DNA of 64,000 nucleotides from assembly GCF_014197245.1 (NCBI RefSeq), contig NZ_JACIFF010000003.1:186001-250000 (forward strand), given 5' to 3'. The position numbers were made by a program, and so were the translations under genes. Source of the DNA: Neolewinella aquimaris (lineage in GTDB: Bacteria; Bacteroidota; Bacteroidia; Chitinophagales; Saprospiraceae). This document shows positions 8,301 through 17,576 of this stretch, in pieces; the stretch's first letter is position 1, and each line of letters opens with the position of its first letter. The notes under the pieces were generated by a model, which worked only from the letters and a program-made list of their open reading frames with translations, was not told where the DNA came from and searched no databases.

Positions 8301-8885
8301 ATGAAAAGGCGTCAGATCGGGCTCTTCTTTGGCTCCTTCAATCCGGTACACACCGGCCACATGATCCTGGCCAATTACATGGCTACCCAAACCTCGCTCG
8401 ATGAGGTGTGGATGGTCGTCAGCCCCCAAAACCCCTTTAAAAAGCCGGGTAGCCTGGCCCGCGACCACGACCGCCTGCACCTGGTCGAACTGGCCATCGG
8501 AGACACCCCCGGGCTGCGCGCCAGCCGGATAGAATTTGACCTGCCGAAGCCGTCGTACACCATCGACACCCTGGCGGTACTTAGAGACAAGCACCGGGAG
8601 TACGACTTTTCCCTCATCATGGGCAGCGACAACCTGGCCTCCCTGCCGAAGTGGAAGAACGCCGACATCATCCTGCGCGACTACCGCATTCACGTGTACC
8701 GGCGCCCCGAATACCCCGGGGGTGAACTCAGTACGCATCCGGGCGTGACGGTTTACGATGCTCCACTCATGCACCTGTCCGCTACCTACATCCGCAACTG
8801 CATCCGTGACGGCCGGAGCATCCGCTACCTGGTGCCCGAAGCCGTGGCCGAAGAGTTGGACAAATCGGGGCTTTACCGAACGTAA
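8301..8885 (+). CDS. nadD: Nicotinate-nucleotide adenylyltransferase
   Basis: This enzyme joins nicotinate mononucleotide and ATP to give deamido-NAD in the cytoplasm. The nucleotidyltransferase motif GLFFGSFNPVHTGH (residues 7-20, with H17 and H20) and the C-terminal SATYIRNCIRDGRSIRYLVP (ISSTxIR-type) are both intact. The length of 194 aa is normal. The gene sits 10 nt after the M14-family gene in the same direction and probably shares its transcript. htpG lies 89 nt further on. Confidence 0.95.
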   Translation: MKRRQIGLFFGSFNPVHTGHMILANYMATQTSLDEVWMVVSPQNPFKKPGSLARDHDRLHLVELAIGDTPGLRASRIEFDLPKPSYTIDTLAVLRDKHREYDFSLIMGSDNLASLPKWKNADIILRDYRIHVYRRPEYPGGELSTHPGVTVYDAPLMHLSATYIRNCIRDGRSIRYLVPEAVAEELDKSGLYRT

Positions 8886-8974
8886 GGGTACCGACAATTT
8901 GACAGTACACTTCGGCTGGAACGGATGTTGACCGGCTATCTACCGGGACCGTGCGCCCGCTAAACACTACAACT

Positions 8975-10858
8975 ATGCAGAAAGGCAATATCTCCGTACA
9001 GACGGAAAACATCTTTCCGATCATTAAGAAATTCCTGTACTCCGATCAGGAAATTTTCCTACGGGAGCTTGTATCCAACGCGACCGACGCGACCAGCAAG
9101 CTCGTCACCCTCGCCCGCAAGGGAGAAGCAAAGGGCGACTACTCCGACAAGACGATCGATATCATGATCGATCAGGAGGCCGGAACCCTCACCATCCGCG
9201 ACCGCGGAATCGGGATGACCGAAGAGGAAGTGAAAAAGTACCTGAACCAGGTGGCCCTTTCCTCCGCCCAGGATTTTGTCGATAAGTACCAGGACGACGC
9301 CTCGATTATCGGGCACTTCGGACTCGGATTCTACTCCGCCTTCATGGTGGCCGACAAGGTAGAAGTAGTAACCAAGAGCTACCAGGACGATGCGACGGCG
9401 GTGCGCTGGATCTGTGAAGGTGACCCGAGCTACGAAATTGGCGAGGCCGAACGTGATATGCAGGGCACCGACGTAATCCTCCATATCGGTGAAGACAGCA
9501 AGCAGTACCTGGAGTCGGATGAGATCGAGGGGCTACTGATGAAGTACTGTCGCTTCCTGCCGTACCCAATCCGTTTCGGTACCAAGACCGAAACCACCTA
9601 CGAGGAAGTCGAAGAAGTAGCCGAGGGCGAAGAAGCCCCCGAGCCGAAAAAGATCGAAACGGAGGTTGATAACATTATCAACAACACCGACCCCCTCTGG
9701 AAAAAAGCACCGGCGGAGCTGACCGACGAAGACTATAAGGACTTCTACCGGGAACTCTACCCCATGGGAGAGCCCCCGATGTTCTGGATTCACCTCAACA
9801 TCGATTACCCCTTCCACCTCACCGGTATCCTGTACTTCCCCAAGGTATCGGGTAAGTTGGAGCTGCAGCGCAACAAGATCCAGCTCTACAGCAATCAGGT
9901 ATATGTCACGGACAATGTTTCCGACATCGTTCCCGAGTTCCTGACCCTGCTGCATGGCGTCATCGACTCACCGGATATTCCCCTCAACGTATCCCGCAGC
10001 TACCTGCAGGCCGATACGAACGTCAAGAAGATCACCGGCTACATTACCAAGAAAGTAGCCGAGAAGCTCAACAGCCTCTTTAAGGAAGACCGCAAGGCCT
10101 ACGAAGAAAAGTGGCCTGACCTGGGCGTGTTCGTGAAGTACGGCATGGTTTCGGACGACAAGTTCTACGATCGGGCCAAGAAGTTCGCCCTGGTCGAGAA
10201 TACCGAAGACAAGTTCTTCACCATCGAGGAGTACCGCGAGCGCATCAAGGAAAACCAGACCGATAAGTACGATCGCCTGGTAGCCATCTATACCGCCGAC
10301 GTTGACCGCCAGCACACCCTGGTCGAGGCCGCCCGCGCCCGCGGACTCGACGTACTCAAGTTTGAGCACGCGATCGATGCCCCGACCATCCAGAGCCTGG
10401 AGCAGAAGGAGGACAAGATGACTTTCGTGCGCGTCGACTCCGCCACCCCCGACCAACTGGTACAGAAGGACGAGGAGAAGGAGAACCTGCTCAGCGAGGA
10501 AGAACGCGAAACGGTAACGATCCTCTTCAGCGGGGTAGTAGACAATACTGGCTCGGTGGAAGTCAAGCCGCTCGATGTGCAGGATGCCCCCGTACAGATC
10601 GTACGCAACGAATTTATGCGCCGCATGAAGGAAATGCAGATGATGCAGGGCATGAACACCGATATGTTCCCCGATTCCTACCAGGTTGTAGTTAACGCCA
10701 ACAATCCGCTGGTAAAGGAACGGCTGCTCGACGTCGAGGACGAAGCCACGCGCAGCGAAAACGCCAAGTACCTCTACCAACTGGCTAAGCTCAGTCAGCA
10801 GATGCTCAGCGGGGCGGAACTGAAGGCGTTCATCGAACGCTCCATGAAAATGATGTAG
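8975..10858 (+). CDS. htpG: Chaperone HtpG (Hsp90)
   Basis: This is an ATP-dependent cytosolic chaperone. The N-terminal GHKL ATPase domain shows LRELVSNATDATSKL, DRGIGMTEEEV and GHFGLGFYSAFMVADKVEV. The middle domain follows with LNVSRSYLQADTNVKKI, and the C-terminal dimerisation region is shorter and ends in RSMKMM. At 627 aa it matches Bacteroidota HtpG. ATG at 8975 gives the standard MQKGNISVQTENIF start; an in-frame GTG at 8951 would add eight atypical residues. An acidic insert (EVAEGEEAPEPKKIE) lies in the linker after the ATPase domain, as often seen in this phylum. A terminator follows. Confidence 0.97.
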   Translation: MQKGNISVQTENIFPIIKKFLYSDQEIFLRELVSNATDATSKLVTLARKGEAKGDYSDKTIDIMIDQEAGTLTIRDRGIGMTEEEVKKYLNQVALSSAQDFVDKYQDDASIIGHFGLGFYSAFMVADKVEVVTKSYQDDATAVRWICEGDPSYEIGEAERDMQGTDVILHIGEDSKQYLESDEIEGLLMKYCRFLPYPIRFGTKTETTYEEVEEVAEGEEAPEPKKIETEVDNIINNTDPLWKKAPAELTDEDYKDFYRELYPMGEPPMFWIHLNIDYPFHLTGILYFPKVSGKLELQRNKIQLYSNQVYVTDNVSDIVPEFLTLLHGVIDSPDIPLNVSRSYLQADTNVKKITGYITKKVAEKLNSLFKEDRKAYEEKWPDLGVFVKYGMVSDDKFYDRAKKFALVENTEDKFFTIEEYRERIKENQTDKYDRLVAIYTADVDRQHTLVEAARARGLDVLKFEHAIDAPTIQSLEQKEDKMTFVRVDSATPDQLVQKDEEKENLLSEEERETVTILFSGVVDNTGSVEVKPLDVQDAPVQIVRNEFMRRMKEMQMMQGMNTDMFPDSYQVVVNANNPLVKERLLDVEDEATRSENAKYLYQLAKLSQQMLSGAELKAFIERSMKMM

Positions 10859-10887
10859 GCGGAACCGCGGTTCCGACCTGTCAGCCG

Positions 10888-10926
10888 GCCGGCATGTATT
10901 CCTAAGGGGTGCATGCCGGCTTTTTT
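10888..10926 (+). terminator. Terminator of htpG
   Basis: GCCGGCATG (10888-10896) pairs with CATGCCGGC (10912-10920), followed by TTTTTT. A separate perfect 14-bp palindrome, GGAACCGCGGTTCC, lies just upstream at 10861-10874. Confidence 0.9.
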
Positions 10927-10927
10927 A

Positions 10928-11536
10928 TTAGAGGTGTAATTCTCCCGCCGGGCCGCTCAGGACAAGCTCTATTTTCGGTTCACTCGCATACCCGGCAGCG
11001 TAGCCGGGCACCAGGGCGGCTAGCAGTGGATTCACCCGCTCGGGTTCGGGATGAAAAAGGCGGAGGGCCCGCAGGCTTATTCTCCGATCCGGCAGAAAAT
11101 CGGTGGGGTGTACGGCATTTTCTCCTCCCCAATCGATGAGAAAGGGGATTACCGACACGGCCGGCGCCCACCCGGGATCCGTAAGTTGCCAACGAAGCGT
11201 TTCGCCACCGGGAAGCGCCCTTTCTCCGGGCTGAACTTCGGTGTTTCCACCCATCAGCCTGGCTTTCGTTTCGATCGTTGCTCCTGCGTTTACCGCCCAT
11301 CTGCTTACGGTTGGCGTGTTCAGGAGATCAATGCCCATCCAACGGGGCGGAGGGACGGAGGAAGTAGAATCGACGGCCAGGAGTTCGAGATAAGCGCGCG
11401 GGCCGATCCGAACGAGGCTGTTGTGGGTACCGCGACTGGGGTGACGGCCGCCCGGAGTAAGAAGTACTCCCAGGGAAGCAAGCCGAGCCGTCGCTTCCTC
11501 CAGATTGGGGACGCAGTAAACCAGGTGATCTAGCAT
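10928..11536 (-). CDS. Glyoxalase-like (VOC superfamily) protein
   Basis: The 202-aa protein matches the glyoxalase-like domain family. It opens with LDHLVYCVPNLEEATARL, followed by GGRHPSRGTHNSLVRIG and AYLELLAVD, which carry the H and E metal-ligand positions of the first betaalphabetabetabeta module. The second half is shorter and ends with IELVLSGPAGELHL. The enzymatic reaction is unknown; such proteins often act on small oxidised metabolites. The gene is convergent with htpG, its stop lying 2 nt past the htpG terminator. A TACCTTTG box ends 4 nt before its ATG, which suggests a leaderless message. Confidence 0.8.
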   Translation of the reverse strand: MLDHLVYCVPNLEEATARLASLGVLLTPGGRHPSRGTHNSLVRIGPRAYLELLAVDSTSSVPPPRWMGIDLLNTPTVSRWAVNAGATIETKARLMGGNTEVQPGERALPGGETLRWQLTDPGWAPAVSVIPFLIDWGGENAVHPTDFLPDRRISLRALRLFHPEPERVNPLLAALVPGYAAGYASEPKIELVLSGPAGELHL

Positions 11537-11540
11537 TTGC

Positions 11541-11561
11541 CAAAGGTAAAGCCTAACTTTG
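11541..11561. promoter_or_regulatory. Divergent TAnnTTTG boxes
   Basis: The minus strand has TACCTTTG (11541-11548) exactly 4 nt before the ATG at 11536. The plus strand has TAACTTTG (11554-11561), 13 nt before an ATG at 11575 and 43 nt before the likelier ATG at 11605. The two boxes are only 5 bp apart, so RNA polymerase may bind one or the other. Confidence 0.6.
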
Positions 11562-11604
11562 CGGAGCTTTTCACATGCTGGACTACCCCGACAACCGAAT
11601 TTGT

Positions 11605-12204
11605 ATGCGTTTTCTCCTTTATCTGCTTTTCTTTTGTCTGTGTACTTCGGTTTCCGCGCAGAAACGCGGCAATCCGGCGCTATCCGAGGGCACCCCCCTG
11701 CAGTTCCAGTTCGATACCATGCTGGACGTCTCCAACCGATACCGGGAGCAGGACCAGGAATTTAAGGTCGTGCGGCGCGTGTACCTCGATGCTTTCATGA
11801 ACAACGTGAGCGACTCGATCTCCGTGTATACGAAGCGCATCAGCCAGCTGGAGGCGGATAAGGCCCGCCTGCAGGACCAGATCGAGGGCAACGCCTCCCA
11901 GGTAGCCGACCGCGACGCTACCATCACCGCACTCAATGCGGAGCGGGACAGCGTAAGTCTGCTGGGCTTCCAACTCGCAAAGGACACGTACAGCATCATT
12001 ATGTGGTCGCTGGTCATCGGTTTGCTGGTCTTCACCCTGATTGCCGTGGCCGGAACGCGGGTGGCCGCCGCCAATAATAATGAGTTAAAGCGGGAGCGCG
12101 ACAAGTTGGCTTCCGAGCTCGAACAAAGCCGTAAAAGCCGCCTTACCGTAGAGCAAGACCTGCGACGTCAGCTGCAAGACGAAATCAACCGACGCAATCG
12201 CTAG
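11605..12204 (+). CDS. Membrane-anchored coiled-coil protein
   Basis: The 199-aa protein has an N-terminal signal sequence (MRFLLYLLFFCLCTSVSAQ). A helical region follows with a coiled coil around VYTKRISQLEADKARLQDQI, then one transmembrane helix (about 130-155, SIIMWSLVIGLLVFTLIAVAG) and a second charged coiled coil (NNELKRERDKLASELEQSRKS) facing the other side. It would span the inner membrane with a periplasmic helical domain and a cytoplasmic coiled tail. An in-frame ATG at 11575 would add ten residues before the signal peptide and is less likely, though it lies closer to the promoter box. It precedes gldJ by 152 nt. I do not recognise the family. Confidence 0.65.
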   Translation: MRFLLYLLFFCLCTSVSAQKRGNPALSEGTPLQFQFDTMLDVSNRYREQDQEFKVVRRVYLDAFMNNVSDSISVYTKRISQLEADKARLQDQIEGNASQVADRDATITALNAERDSVSLLGFQLAKDTYSIIMWSLVIGLLVFTLIAVAGTRVAAANNNELKRERDKLASELEQSRKSRLTVEQDLRRQLQDEINRRNR

Positions 12205-12356
12205 GGCGGGGGCGCAGGAGCAGTGAAAATTAAGATTTTGCACACAATAGTTTTTCCGTCGTATCGGTTTAACTAGCCGTAGGCCGTAACACCTTGTGCA
12301 TCAAAAGCAAGGGAACAAGGGCCTTGCTTAACAAATAACTGGACTACCAACGCCAC

Positions 12357-13868
12357 ATGAAGATATTGCTAAAGACGCTTCCCTACCTCTGCCTGGTGCT
12401 GCTGGTCGCGAGCTGTAACCGCAACAACGAACGCTCGCGTACGACCAACTGGAAGTACAACGACGAGAAGTGGGGCGGCTACGAAAAGAACGACGAATTC
12501 GCCGGCCAGGAGACGCCCCCCAATATGGTGCTCGTCCCCGGCGGAACTTTCGTCATGGGCTATACCGAAGAGGACGTGCCCTACGACTGGGATAACATCC
12601 CCCGCCGCGTGACCGTGTCGAGCTTCTACATGGATCAGACCGAGATCGCGAACGAGGATTACCTGCTGTACCTCGACTGGACACAGGATGTCTACAGTGA
12701 GTACCCCGAGGTGCTGCTCGCAGCCCTTCCCGACACCCTGGTCTGGCGCGATGAGCTCTCCTTTAACGAACCCTACGTAACCGGCTACCTGCGTCACCCC
12801 GCCTACGCCCAGCATCCCGTGGTGGGTGTCTCCTGGGTACAGGCCAAGGAGTACAGCCGCTGGCGTACTGACCGCGTAAACGAAGCCATCCTGATCGATA
12901 AGGGCATCCAGGAGGAGCGCCCCGACCAAAGCGGTTCCGATGTGTTCGTTACCGATGCTTACCTCGCCGGACAGTACGAAGGCGTAGAGCGCAAGGGAAA
13001 GAAAGACATGAAGACCGGCGGTACCCGCCCCGTTCGCCTCGCCGACGGTATTCTGCAGCCCGATTTCCGCCTGCCCACCGAAGCGGAATGGGAGTACGCC
13101 GCCCTCGCCCTCCAGGGACTCCAGGAGAATGAGAAGGACGAAAACTACACCGACCGCCGCATTTACCCCTGGAGCGGAACCAGCATGCGCTACCAGCGCC
13201 ACGATAAGAATCAGGGTAAGATGTACGCCAACTTTAAGCGGGGTGCCGGTGACTACAGCGGTATTGCCGGTAAGCCGAACGACGAGAACATGATCACTAG
13301 CAATGTTTTCGACAATTTCCCCAACGATTTCGGCCTGTACAACATGGCCGGCAACGTCAACGAATGGGTACTGGACCTTTACCGTCCGCTCACCACCCAG
13401 ACGCTGGTCGACGTACAGAACCACGACCTCAACAGCTTCCGGGGCAACGACTTCATGAACGTGAAGCGCGATCAGGACGGCAAAGCCGTTGAAAAGGACA
13501 GCCTCGGACGCCTCATTTACGTTCCCGTAGAGGATGCCGAAGTTGCCGACCGCGACAACTACAACCGCGGGCGGGTGTACGACTACCTGGACGGCGATGA
13601 GGACAGTGGTGCCGAGTATGCTACCGACCGCTACACCCTGATCAGCGACAAGGCTCGCGTATACAAGGGCGGCAGCTGGGCGGATCGCGCCTACTGGCTT
13701 AGCCCCGGTACCCGCCGCTTCCTCGACCAGGACCGTGGCTCACGTACCATCGGTTTCCGTTGTGCCATGGTGCGCGTAGGAAACAGCGCCGGTCAGGACA
13801 ACTCGAACGTCAACCGCTTCGGCATCAAACCGAGCAAGTCTAAAAACCGCCGCCGCTCCCGTCGCTAA
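12357..13868 (+). CDS. gldJ: Gliding motility lipoprotein GldJ
   Basis: GldJ is an outer-membrane lipoprotein needed for gliding and for stability of the type IX secretion partner GldK. The N-terminus MKILLKTLPYLCLVLLVASC carries a lipobox with Cys20. The next segment, TTNWKYNDEKWGGYE, is typical of GldJ rather than GldK. The rest is a formylglycine-generating-enzyme-like (sulfatase-modifying) domain: PPNMVLVPGGTFVMGYTEED, HPVVGVSWVQAKEYSRW, FRLPTEAEWEYAA, NMAGNVNEWVLD and YKGGSWADRAYWLSPGTRRF. The 503-aa length fits. murF follows after a strong terminator, the same neighbourhood reported for gldJ in Flavobacterium. The sequence does not show whether it has any enzymatic activity. Confidence 0.92.
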   Translation: MKILLKTLPYLCLVLLVASCNRNNERSRTTNWKYNDEKWGGYEKNDEFAGQETPPNMVLVPGGTFVMGYTEEDVPYDWDNIPRRVTVSSFYMDQTEIANEDYLLYLDWTQDVYSEYPEVLLAALPDTLVWRDELSFNEPYVTGYLRHPAYAQHPVVGVSWVQAKEYSRWRTDRVNEAILIDKGIQEERPDQSGSDVFVTDAYLAGQYEGVERKGKKDMKTGGTRPVRLADGILQPDFRLPTEAEWEYAALALQGLQENEKDENYTDRRIYPWSGTSMRYQRHDKNQGKMYANFKRGAGDYSGIAGKPNDENMITSNVFDNFPNDFGLYNMAGNVNEWVLDLYRPLTTQTLVDVQNHDLNSFRGNDFMNVKRDQDGKAVEKDSLGRLIYVPVEDAEVADRDNYNRGRVYDYLDGDEDSGAEYATDRYTLISDKARVYKGGSWADRAYWLSPGTRRFLDQDRGSRTIGFRCAMVRVGNSAGQDNSNVNRFGIKPSKSKNRRRSRR

Positions 13869-13890
13869 CGGCTTCACAAGCTAGCACTTG

Positions 13891-13926
13891 AAAATGCCCC
13901 ACCCGAAATTTCGGGTGGGGCATTTT
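13891..13926 (+). terminator. Terminator of gldJ
   Basis: This is a perfect 18-bp inverted repeat with no loop bases between the arms. The left arm starts AAAATGCCCC and the right arm ends GGGGCATTTT, followed by a further T. The A/T-flanked symmetry could also work on the opposite strand. Confidence 0.93.
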
Positions 13927-13944
13927 TAATTGTTCCTACACCCG

Positions 13945-13952
13945 TAGTTTTG
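13945..13952 (+). promoter_or_regulatory. -7 box TAGTTTTG, 4 nt before murF ATG
   Basis: This TAnnTTTG match lies between the gldJ terminator and the murF ATG at 13957. The spacing predicts transcription starting at or next to the start codon. Confidence 0.6.
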
Positions 13953-13956
13953 CGTG

Positions 13957-15321
13957 ATGAACTTACCCCACGTACCAATTGCGGAACTGTACGAGATTTA
14001 CCTCCGGCATCCGGCAATCAGTATCGACAGCCGGCGGGTGAGCCCGGGCGGCATGTTTGTCGCGTTCCGGGGTGACCGCGTCGACGGCAACCGTTACGCC
14101 GCCGCCGCACTGCGGGAGGGCGCCGCCTACGCCATCGTCGATGACCCTTCGGTGATTCCCTCCGGCGACGAGGTCGACCGCTACCTGCTCGTAGACGACA
14201 GCCTGGTAAGCCTGCAACAACTCGCACGCCGCCACCGGGAGGAATTTCTCATGCCGGTACTGGCCATTACGGGGAGCAACGGCAAAACGACCACGAAGGA
14301 GCTGATCGCGGCGGTTATGTCCCGGCAGTACGCGATCCACGCCACGCCCGGCAACTACAACAATCATCTCGGCCTGCCCCTCACGATTCTTTCCATGCCG
14401 GCGGGTACCGATCTCCTTATTTTAGAAATGGGGGCCAATCACCAGGGCGAGATCGCGGCCCTGTGCGAGATCGGCAGGCCTACCCACGGACTCGTCACCA
14501 ACGTCGGCGATGCTCACCTGGAGGGGTTCGGGGGCAGGGAAGGCGTAATCAAGGGCAAGGCCGAGCTGTACCAGTTTCTGGCGGCCACCGGTGGGGTAGC
14601 CTTCGTCAATACCGACGAAGCCCACCTTAGGGATATGGCCGGCACGGCCGGAAGGGTAATCCCCTACTTCACCAGTGAAGCTCCTTCCCCCTTCGTACAG
14701 GGAGTAGAGGTGAAGACCGGGGCCGTTCACCCCCACATCGAGGTAAGCTTCCTAAGCGAACACCGGGAGTTGGTGACCCTTACGACCCATTTGAGCGGGG
14801 AGCACAATCTACAGAACGTGAAGTCCGCCATCGCGGTCGGCAAGTACTTCAAGGTACCCGCGGCGTCGATCGTTACGGCACTCGAAACCTACCGCTCGGA
14901 AAACCACCGCAGTCAGTGGCTCGCGCACCGTGGGGTAGATTTCTACTGGGATGCCTACAACGCCAACCCCAGCAGCGTGATCGCGGCACTGTCCGGTTTC
15001 CGGGCCGCCAGTTCGCCCGAAGACAGTGTAGTGGTGCTGGGTGAGATGCTGGAATTGGGACGGGAGAGTGCGGCGGCTCACCGTAAGGTCGTTTTGCGTG
15101 CGGGGCAGGTAGCGCGAACCGTGCTTCTGGTCGGTCCGGAAATGGCTGCCGTAGCGAGGGAATTCGAGCGTCCCCACTTTGCGGATAGTGCCGCCCTGTC
15201 GGAGTGGTTTTGGCAGCAGGACTGGACCGGGAAGAAGATATTTGTCAAGGGGAGTCGCGGCAATCGCCTGGAAGTGATGCTGGCCGAAGATCATCAGGCC
15301 TCGATCTCCCGTGGCGCGTAG
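13957..15321 (+). CDS. murF: UDP-N-acetylmuramoyl-tripeptide--D-alanyl-D-alanine ligase
   Basis: MurF adds D-Ala-D-Ala to the UDP-MurNAc-tripeptide, the last cytoplasmic step of peptidoglycan precursor synthesis. The Mur ligase P-loop TGSNGKTTTKEL lies near residue 105. The central domain has GNYNNHLGLPLTIL, EMGANHQGEIA and TNVGDAHLEGFG, and the C-terminal domain has WDAYNANPSSVIAAL and LGEMLELG. At 454 aa the length is standard. A GTG one codon upstream (13954) is an alternative start. The 3' end overlaps the convergent antiporter gene by 28 nt. Confidence 0.95.
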   Translation: MNLPHVPIAELYEIYLRHPAISIDSRRVSPGGMFVAFRGDRVDGNRYAAAALREGAAYAIVDDPSVIPSGDEVDRYLLVDDSLVSLQQLARRHREEFLMPVLAITGSNGKTTTKELIAAVMSRQYAIHATPGNYNNHLGLPLTILSMPAGTDLLILEMGANHQGEIAALCEIGRPTHGLVTNVGDAHLEGFGGREGVIKGKAELYQFLAATGGVAFVNTDEAHLRDMAGTAGRVIPYFTSEAPSPFVQGVEVKTGAVHPHIEVSFLSEHRELVTLTTHLSGEHNLQNVKSAIAVGKYFKVPAASIVTALETYRSENHRSQWLAHRGVDFYWDAYNANPSSVIAALSGFRAASSPEDSVVVLGEMLELGRESAAAHRKVVLRAGQVARTVLLVGPEMAAVAREFERPHFADSAALSEWFWQQDWTGKKIFVKGSRGNRLEVMLAEDHQASISRGA

Positions 15322-17162
15322 CTTTCCTGTTCTACCTCTGCCTCCTCCTCCTGGGGATCGCCCAGGTAATAGAGGGTGTCGCCTACCGAAACGGATACCT
15401 TGCCCTCTCCGGCGGGAATAAAGGTGATGTCACCGTGTTCCGCACACCGTAGGTAGAGGGGAATGGCCTTCTCCTCCCGCAATTGCTCCAGGATCAGGTG
15501 ATACTCCTTCTGCTCCGTCACTTCTACCGACTGCACCTCGCCGAAGTTTCTGGCCGCCCGGTTGAAGAGGAGGTAGCTGACGTAATGACCGAACAGGGAT
15601 TCATTGCCGTAGCGCTGCGCCTGGATTTCCTTGCGCGTAACCAGGCGGAATGCCCCCCGAATCCCCTCCCGGCTCCGGTAGTTGTTCAGCAGGTAAAAAT
15701 TGTCCTCGTCGTTGCCGGTCAGGGCGAGGATGTAGCCGATGTCCGTCAGATCGATCCGGCTATCCAGTTCATCGGAATTGAATTGCACGTTAAGCACGTT
15801 GAGGTGCTTTTCCTCGGCAATGTCCGATTCCGCCCGGTTGGGGGTGATGAGGGTGACGTCGCGCCCGCTTTCCTGGAGGGAGAGGGCGAGCTGACGGGCA
15901 CCCTCCGAGGCACCGAAGATCAGTACACCGCTGCCCCGGGGCAGACTCACCCTCAGCTTGCGGGCGATGAAGCCGGCGAGGGTAGCGTTGAGTAGTACCG
16001 TACCGAGTACGATAAGAAACACCAGGGGGGTAATGTACTCGGCGTCGGCAATACCTTCCTTGGCAAGTTCGATACCGAAGAGGGATGCTACGCCGGCGGC
16101 CACGATGCCCCGGGGGCCTACCCAACTGATGAAGGCCTTATCGCGCCAGCTCAGATCGGATTGGGCCAGACTCCAGAAGACGCCAAGGGGCCGCGCGAGA
16201 AAAACGACGATCAGGAAGACGACCAGGCTTTCCTGGGTGAGGACCAGGGTGATCTGGTCGACGGTCATGTTGGCCGAGAGCAAAATGAAGAGCAGCGAGA
16301 TGAGGAGGAGGGTGAGGCTCTCCTTGAAGTCCAGAATGTCGTGCAGGAAGGGCACTTCCCGGTTGGCCAGATACGCTCCCATTACCACCGTGGTGAGCAA
16401 TCCGCTTTCGTGGACGATGGCATCCGATACGAGGAAGGCTCCCACCACGAACCCGAGGGTAACGATGTTGAGCAGAAACTTAGGTACGTACAGGCGGCTG
16501 ATCACAAAGAAGAGTAGGTGGCCGATCACGAAGCCCAGTCCGATACCCACCAGTCCCGCCTGAAAGAATTTGACCAGCGACTGATACACCGTAGCCTGGG
16601 GATCGTAGTAGGCGACGATAAAATTATAGAACAGCACGGCAAGAAAGGCACCCACCGGGTCGATCACGATGCTTTCCCACTTGAGTACCGTGGCTACCTG
16701 CCGCTTTACGTTGATCTGCCGCATGATGGGCGTGATGACCGTGGGGCCGGTGACTACGATAAGGGTGGAAAACAGGAAGGCGATCTGCCAGTTGAGGCCC
16801 ATAATGAAGTGGGCCGCGAAGCCGGCTACTATCGTGGTCGTAAAGGCTCCGTAAGTGGTGAGGCGAAAGATGCTGTCGGCCAGTCCGCGGATCTCCTTCA
16901 ACCGCAGGGTGAGGCCGCCCTCGAAAAGTATAAGGCCGATGGAGAGGGACACGAAACTGTAGAGCAGGTTTCCGGGGAAGAGGCCGGTGCCCGCATCGCT
17001 ATCGAAGCGCGGACTGAGCAGCCGGTGGCCGCTGTACCACTCCCAGCCGGGACCGATGAGAATACCCGCGAGAATAAGGGGAAGAATGGCGGGAACCCGC
17101 AGCCGCCAAGCGATCCACTGGGCCAATACGCCAATGATGATCAGGCCTCCGATTTCGTACAT
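15294..17162 (-). CDS. Cation:proton antiporter (CPA family) with TrkA domains
   Basis: The 622-aa membrane protein has about 12-13 transmembrane helices in its first 400 residues (for example GLIIIGVLAQWIAWRL and LILAGILIGPGW). It carries a DPVGAFLAVLFYNF segment where CPA1 exchangers keep their ion-binding aspartate. A Rossmann-type TrkA-N domain follows (GVLIFGASEGARQLALSLQ, about 410-520), then a TrkA-C-like tail ending in a glutamate-rich stretch. It should exchange Na+ or K+ for protons at the inner membrane, gated by nucleotide binding to the TrkA domains. The gene is convergent with murF and overlaps its 3' end. The ion specificity is not readable from sequence. Confidence 0.88.
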   Translation of the reverse strand: MYEIGGLIIIGVLAQWIAWRLRVPAILPLILAGILIGPGWEWYSGHRLLSPRFDSDAGTGLFPGNLLYSFVSLSIGLILFEGGLTLRLKEIRGLADSIFRLTTYGAFTTTIVAGFAAHFIMGLNWQIAFLFSTLIVVTGPTVITPIMRQINVKRQVATVLKWESIVIDPVGAFLAVLFYNFIVAYYDPQATVYQSLVKFFQAGLVGIGLGFVIGHLLFFVISRLYVPKFLLNIVTLGFVVGAFLVSDAIVHESGLLTTVVMGAYLANREVPFLHDILDFKESLTLLLISLLFILLSANMTVDQITLVLTQESLVVFLIVVFLARPLGVFWSLAQSDLSWRDKAFISWVGPRGIVAAGVASLFGIELAKEGIADAEYITPLVFLIVLGTVLLNATLAGFIARKLRVSLPRGSGVLIFGASEGARQLALSLQESGRDVTLITPNRAESDIAEEKHLNVLNVQFNSDELDSRIDLTDIGYILALTGNDEDNFYLLNNYRSREGIRGAFRLVTRKEIQAQRYGNESLFGHYVSYLLFNRAARNFGEVQSVEVTEQKEYHLILEQLREEKAIPLYLRCAEHGDITFIPAGEGKVSVSVGDTLYYLGDPQEEEAEVEQESYAPREIEA

Positions 17163-17246
17163 GGAAGTAAATTGCCTGAACCGGGAAGTTGTTTATCCCG
17201 GGCTTAGGTTATCTTCGCCCGCCACACCGTTACCAAAACCCGACCC

Positions 17247-17537
17247 GTGACCCGCCAGGAATTTGACGCTTCGCTTACCGAAGCTGCCCCACCCCCGTCC
17301 CTGAGTCGGGAGCTTACCTCCCTCTGGTGGATCACCAACAACCAGTGGCAGCGGGCCCATGACCTGATCGACTCCGCACCCGGCCCCGATACCGCCTGGG
17401 TACACGCCTACCTGCACCGCATCGACGGCGACGAGGCCAATGCCGGCTACTGGTACCGCCGCGCCGGAAAGAACAAACCCGACTACGGACTGTCTAAGGA
17501 AAGAGATGTTTTACTCGAGTATTTTCTGGAAAAATAA
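17247..17537 (+). CDS. Small conserved hypothetical protein, 96 aa
   Basis: The protein starts with GTG and has no signal peptide. It is rich in Trp and Tyr, with SLWWITNNQWQRAHDLID and YLHRIDGDEANAGYWYRRAGK. The last phrase is typical of a small uncharacterised bacterial family that I recall by its YWYRRAG signature. The predicted fold is short helices resembling a single TPR-like hairpin. It reads in the same direction as the PPIase gene, 39 nt ahead of it. A near-consensus promoter (TTG at 17189, TATCTTCG at 17210, 18 nt apart) lies upstream. No function can be assigned. Confidence 0.7.
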   Translation: MTRQEFDASLTEAAPPPSLSRELTSLWWITNNQWQRAHDLIDSAPGPDTAWVHAYLHRIDGDEANAGYWYRRAGKNKPDYGLSKERDVLLEYFLEK

Positions 17538-17576
17538 GATGCCGGGAAAATTCGCGTTTACTACCAAACCCCTTTC

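Noticed and set aside
9968-10780. Minus-strand open frame opposite htpG
   Set aside because: It is explained by GC-rich third positions of htpG; the product has no recognisable domain and no upstream signal.
12357-13868. GldK instead of GldJ
   Set aside because: Both share the FGE-sulfatase-like domain, but the N-terminal TTNWKYNDEKWGGYE segment and the murF neighbour fit GldJ. The gldK partners gldL/M/N are not adjacent.
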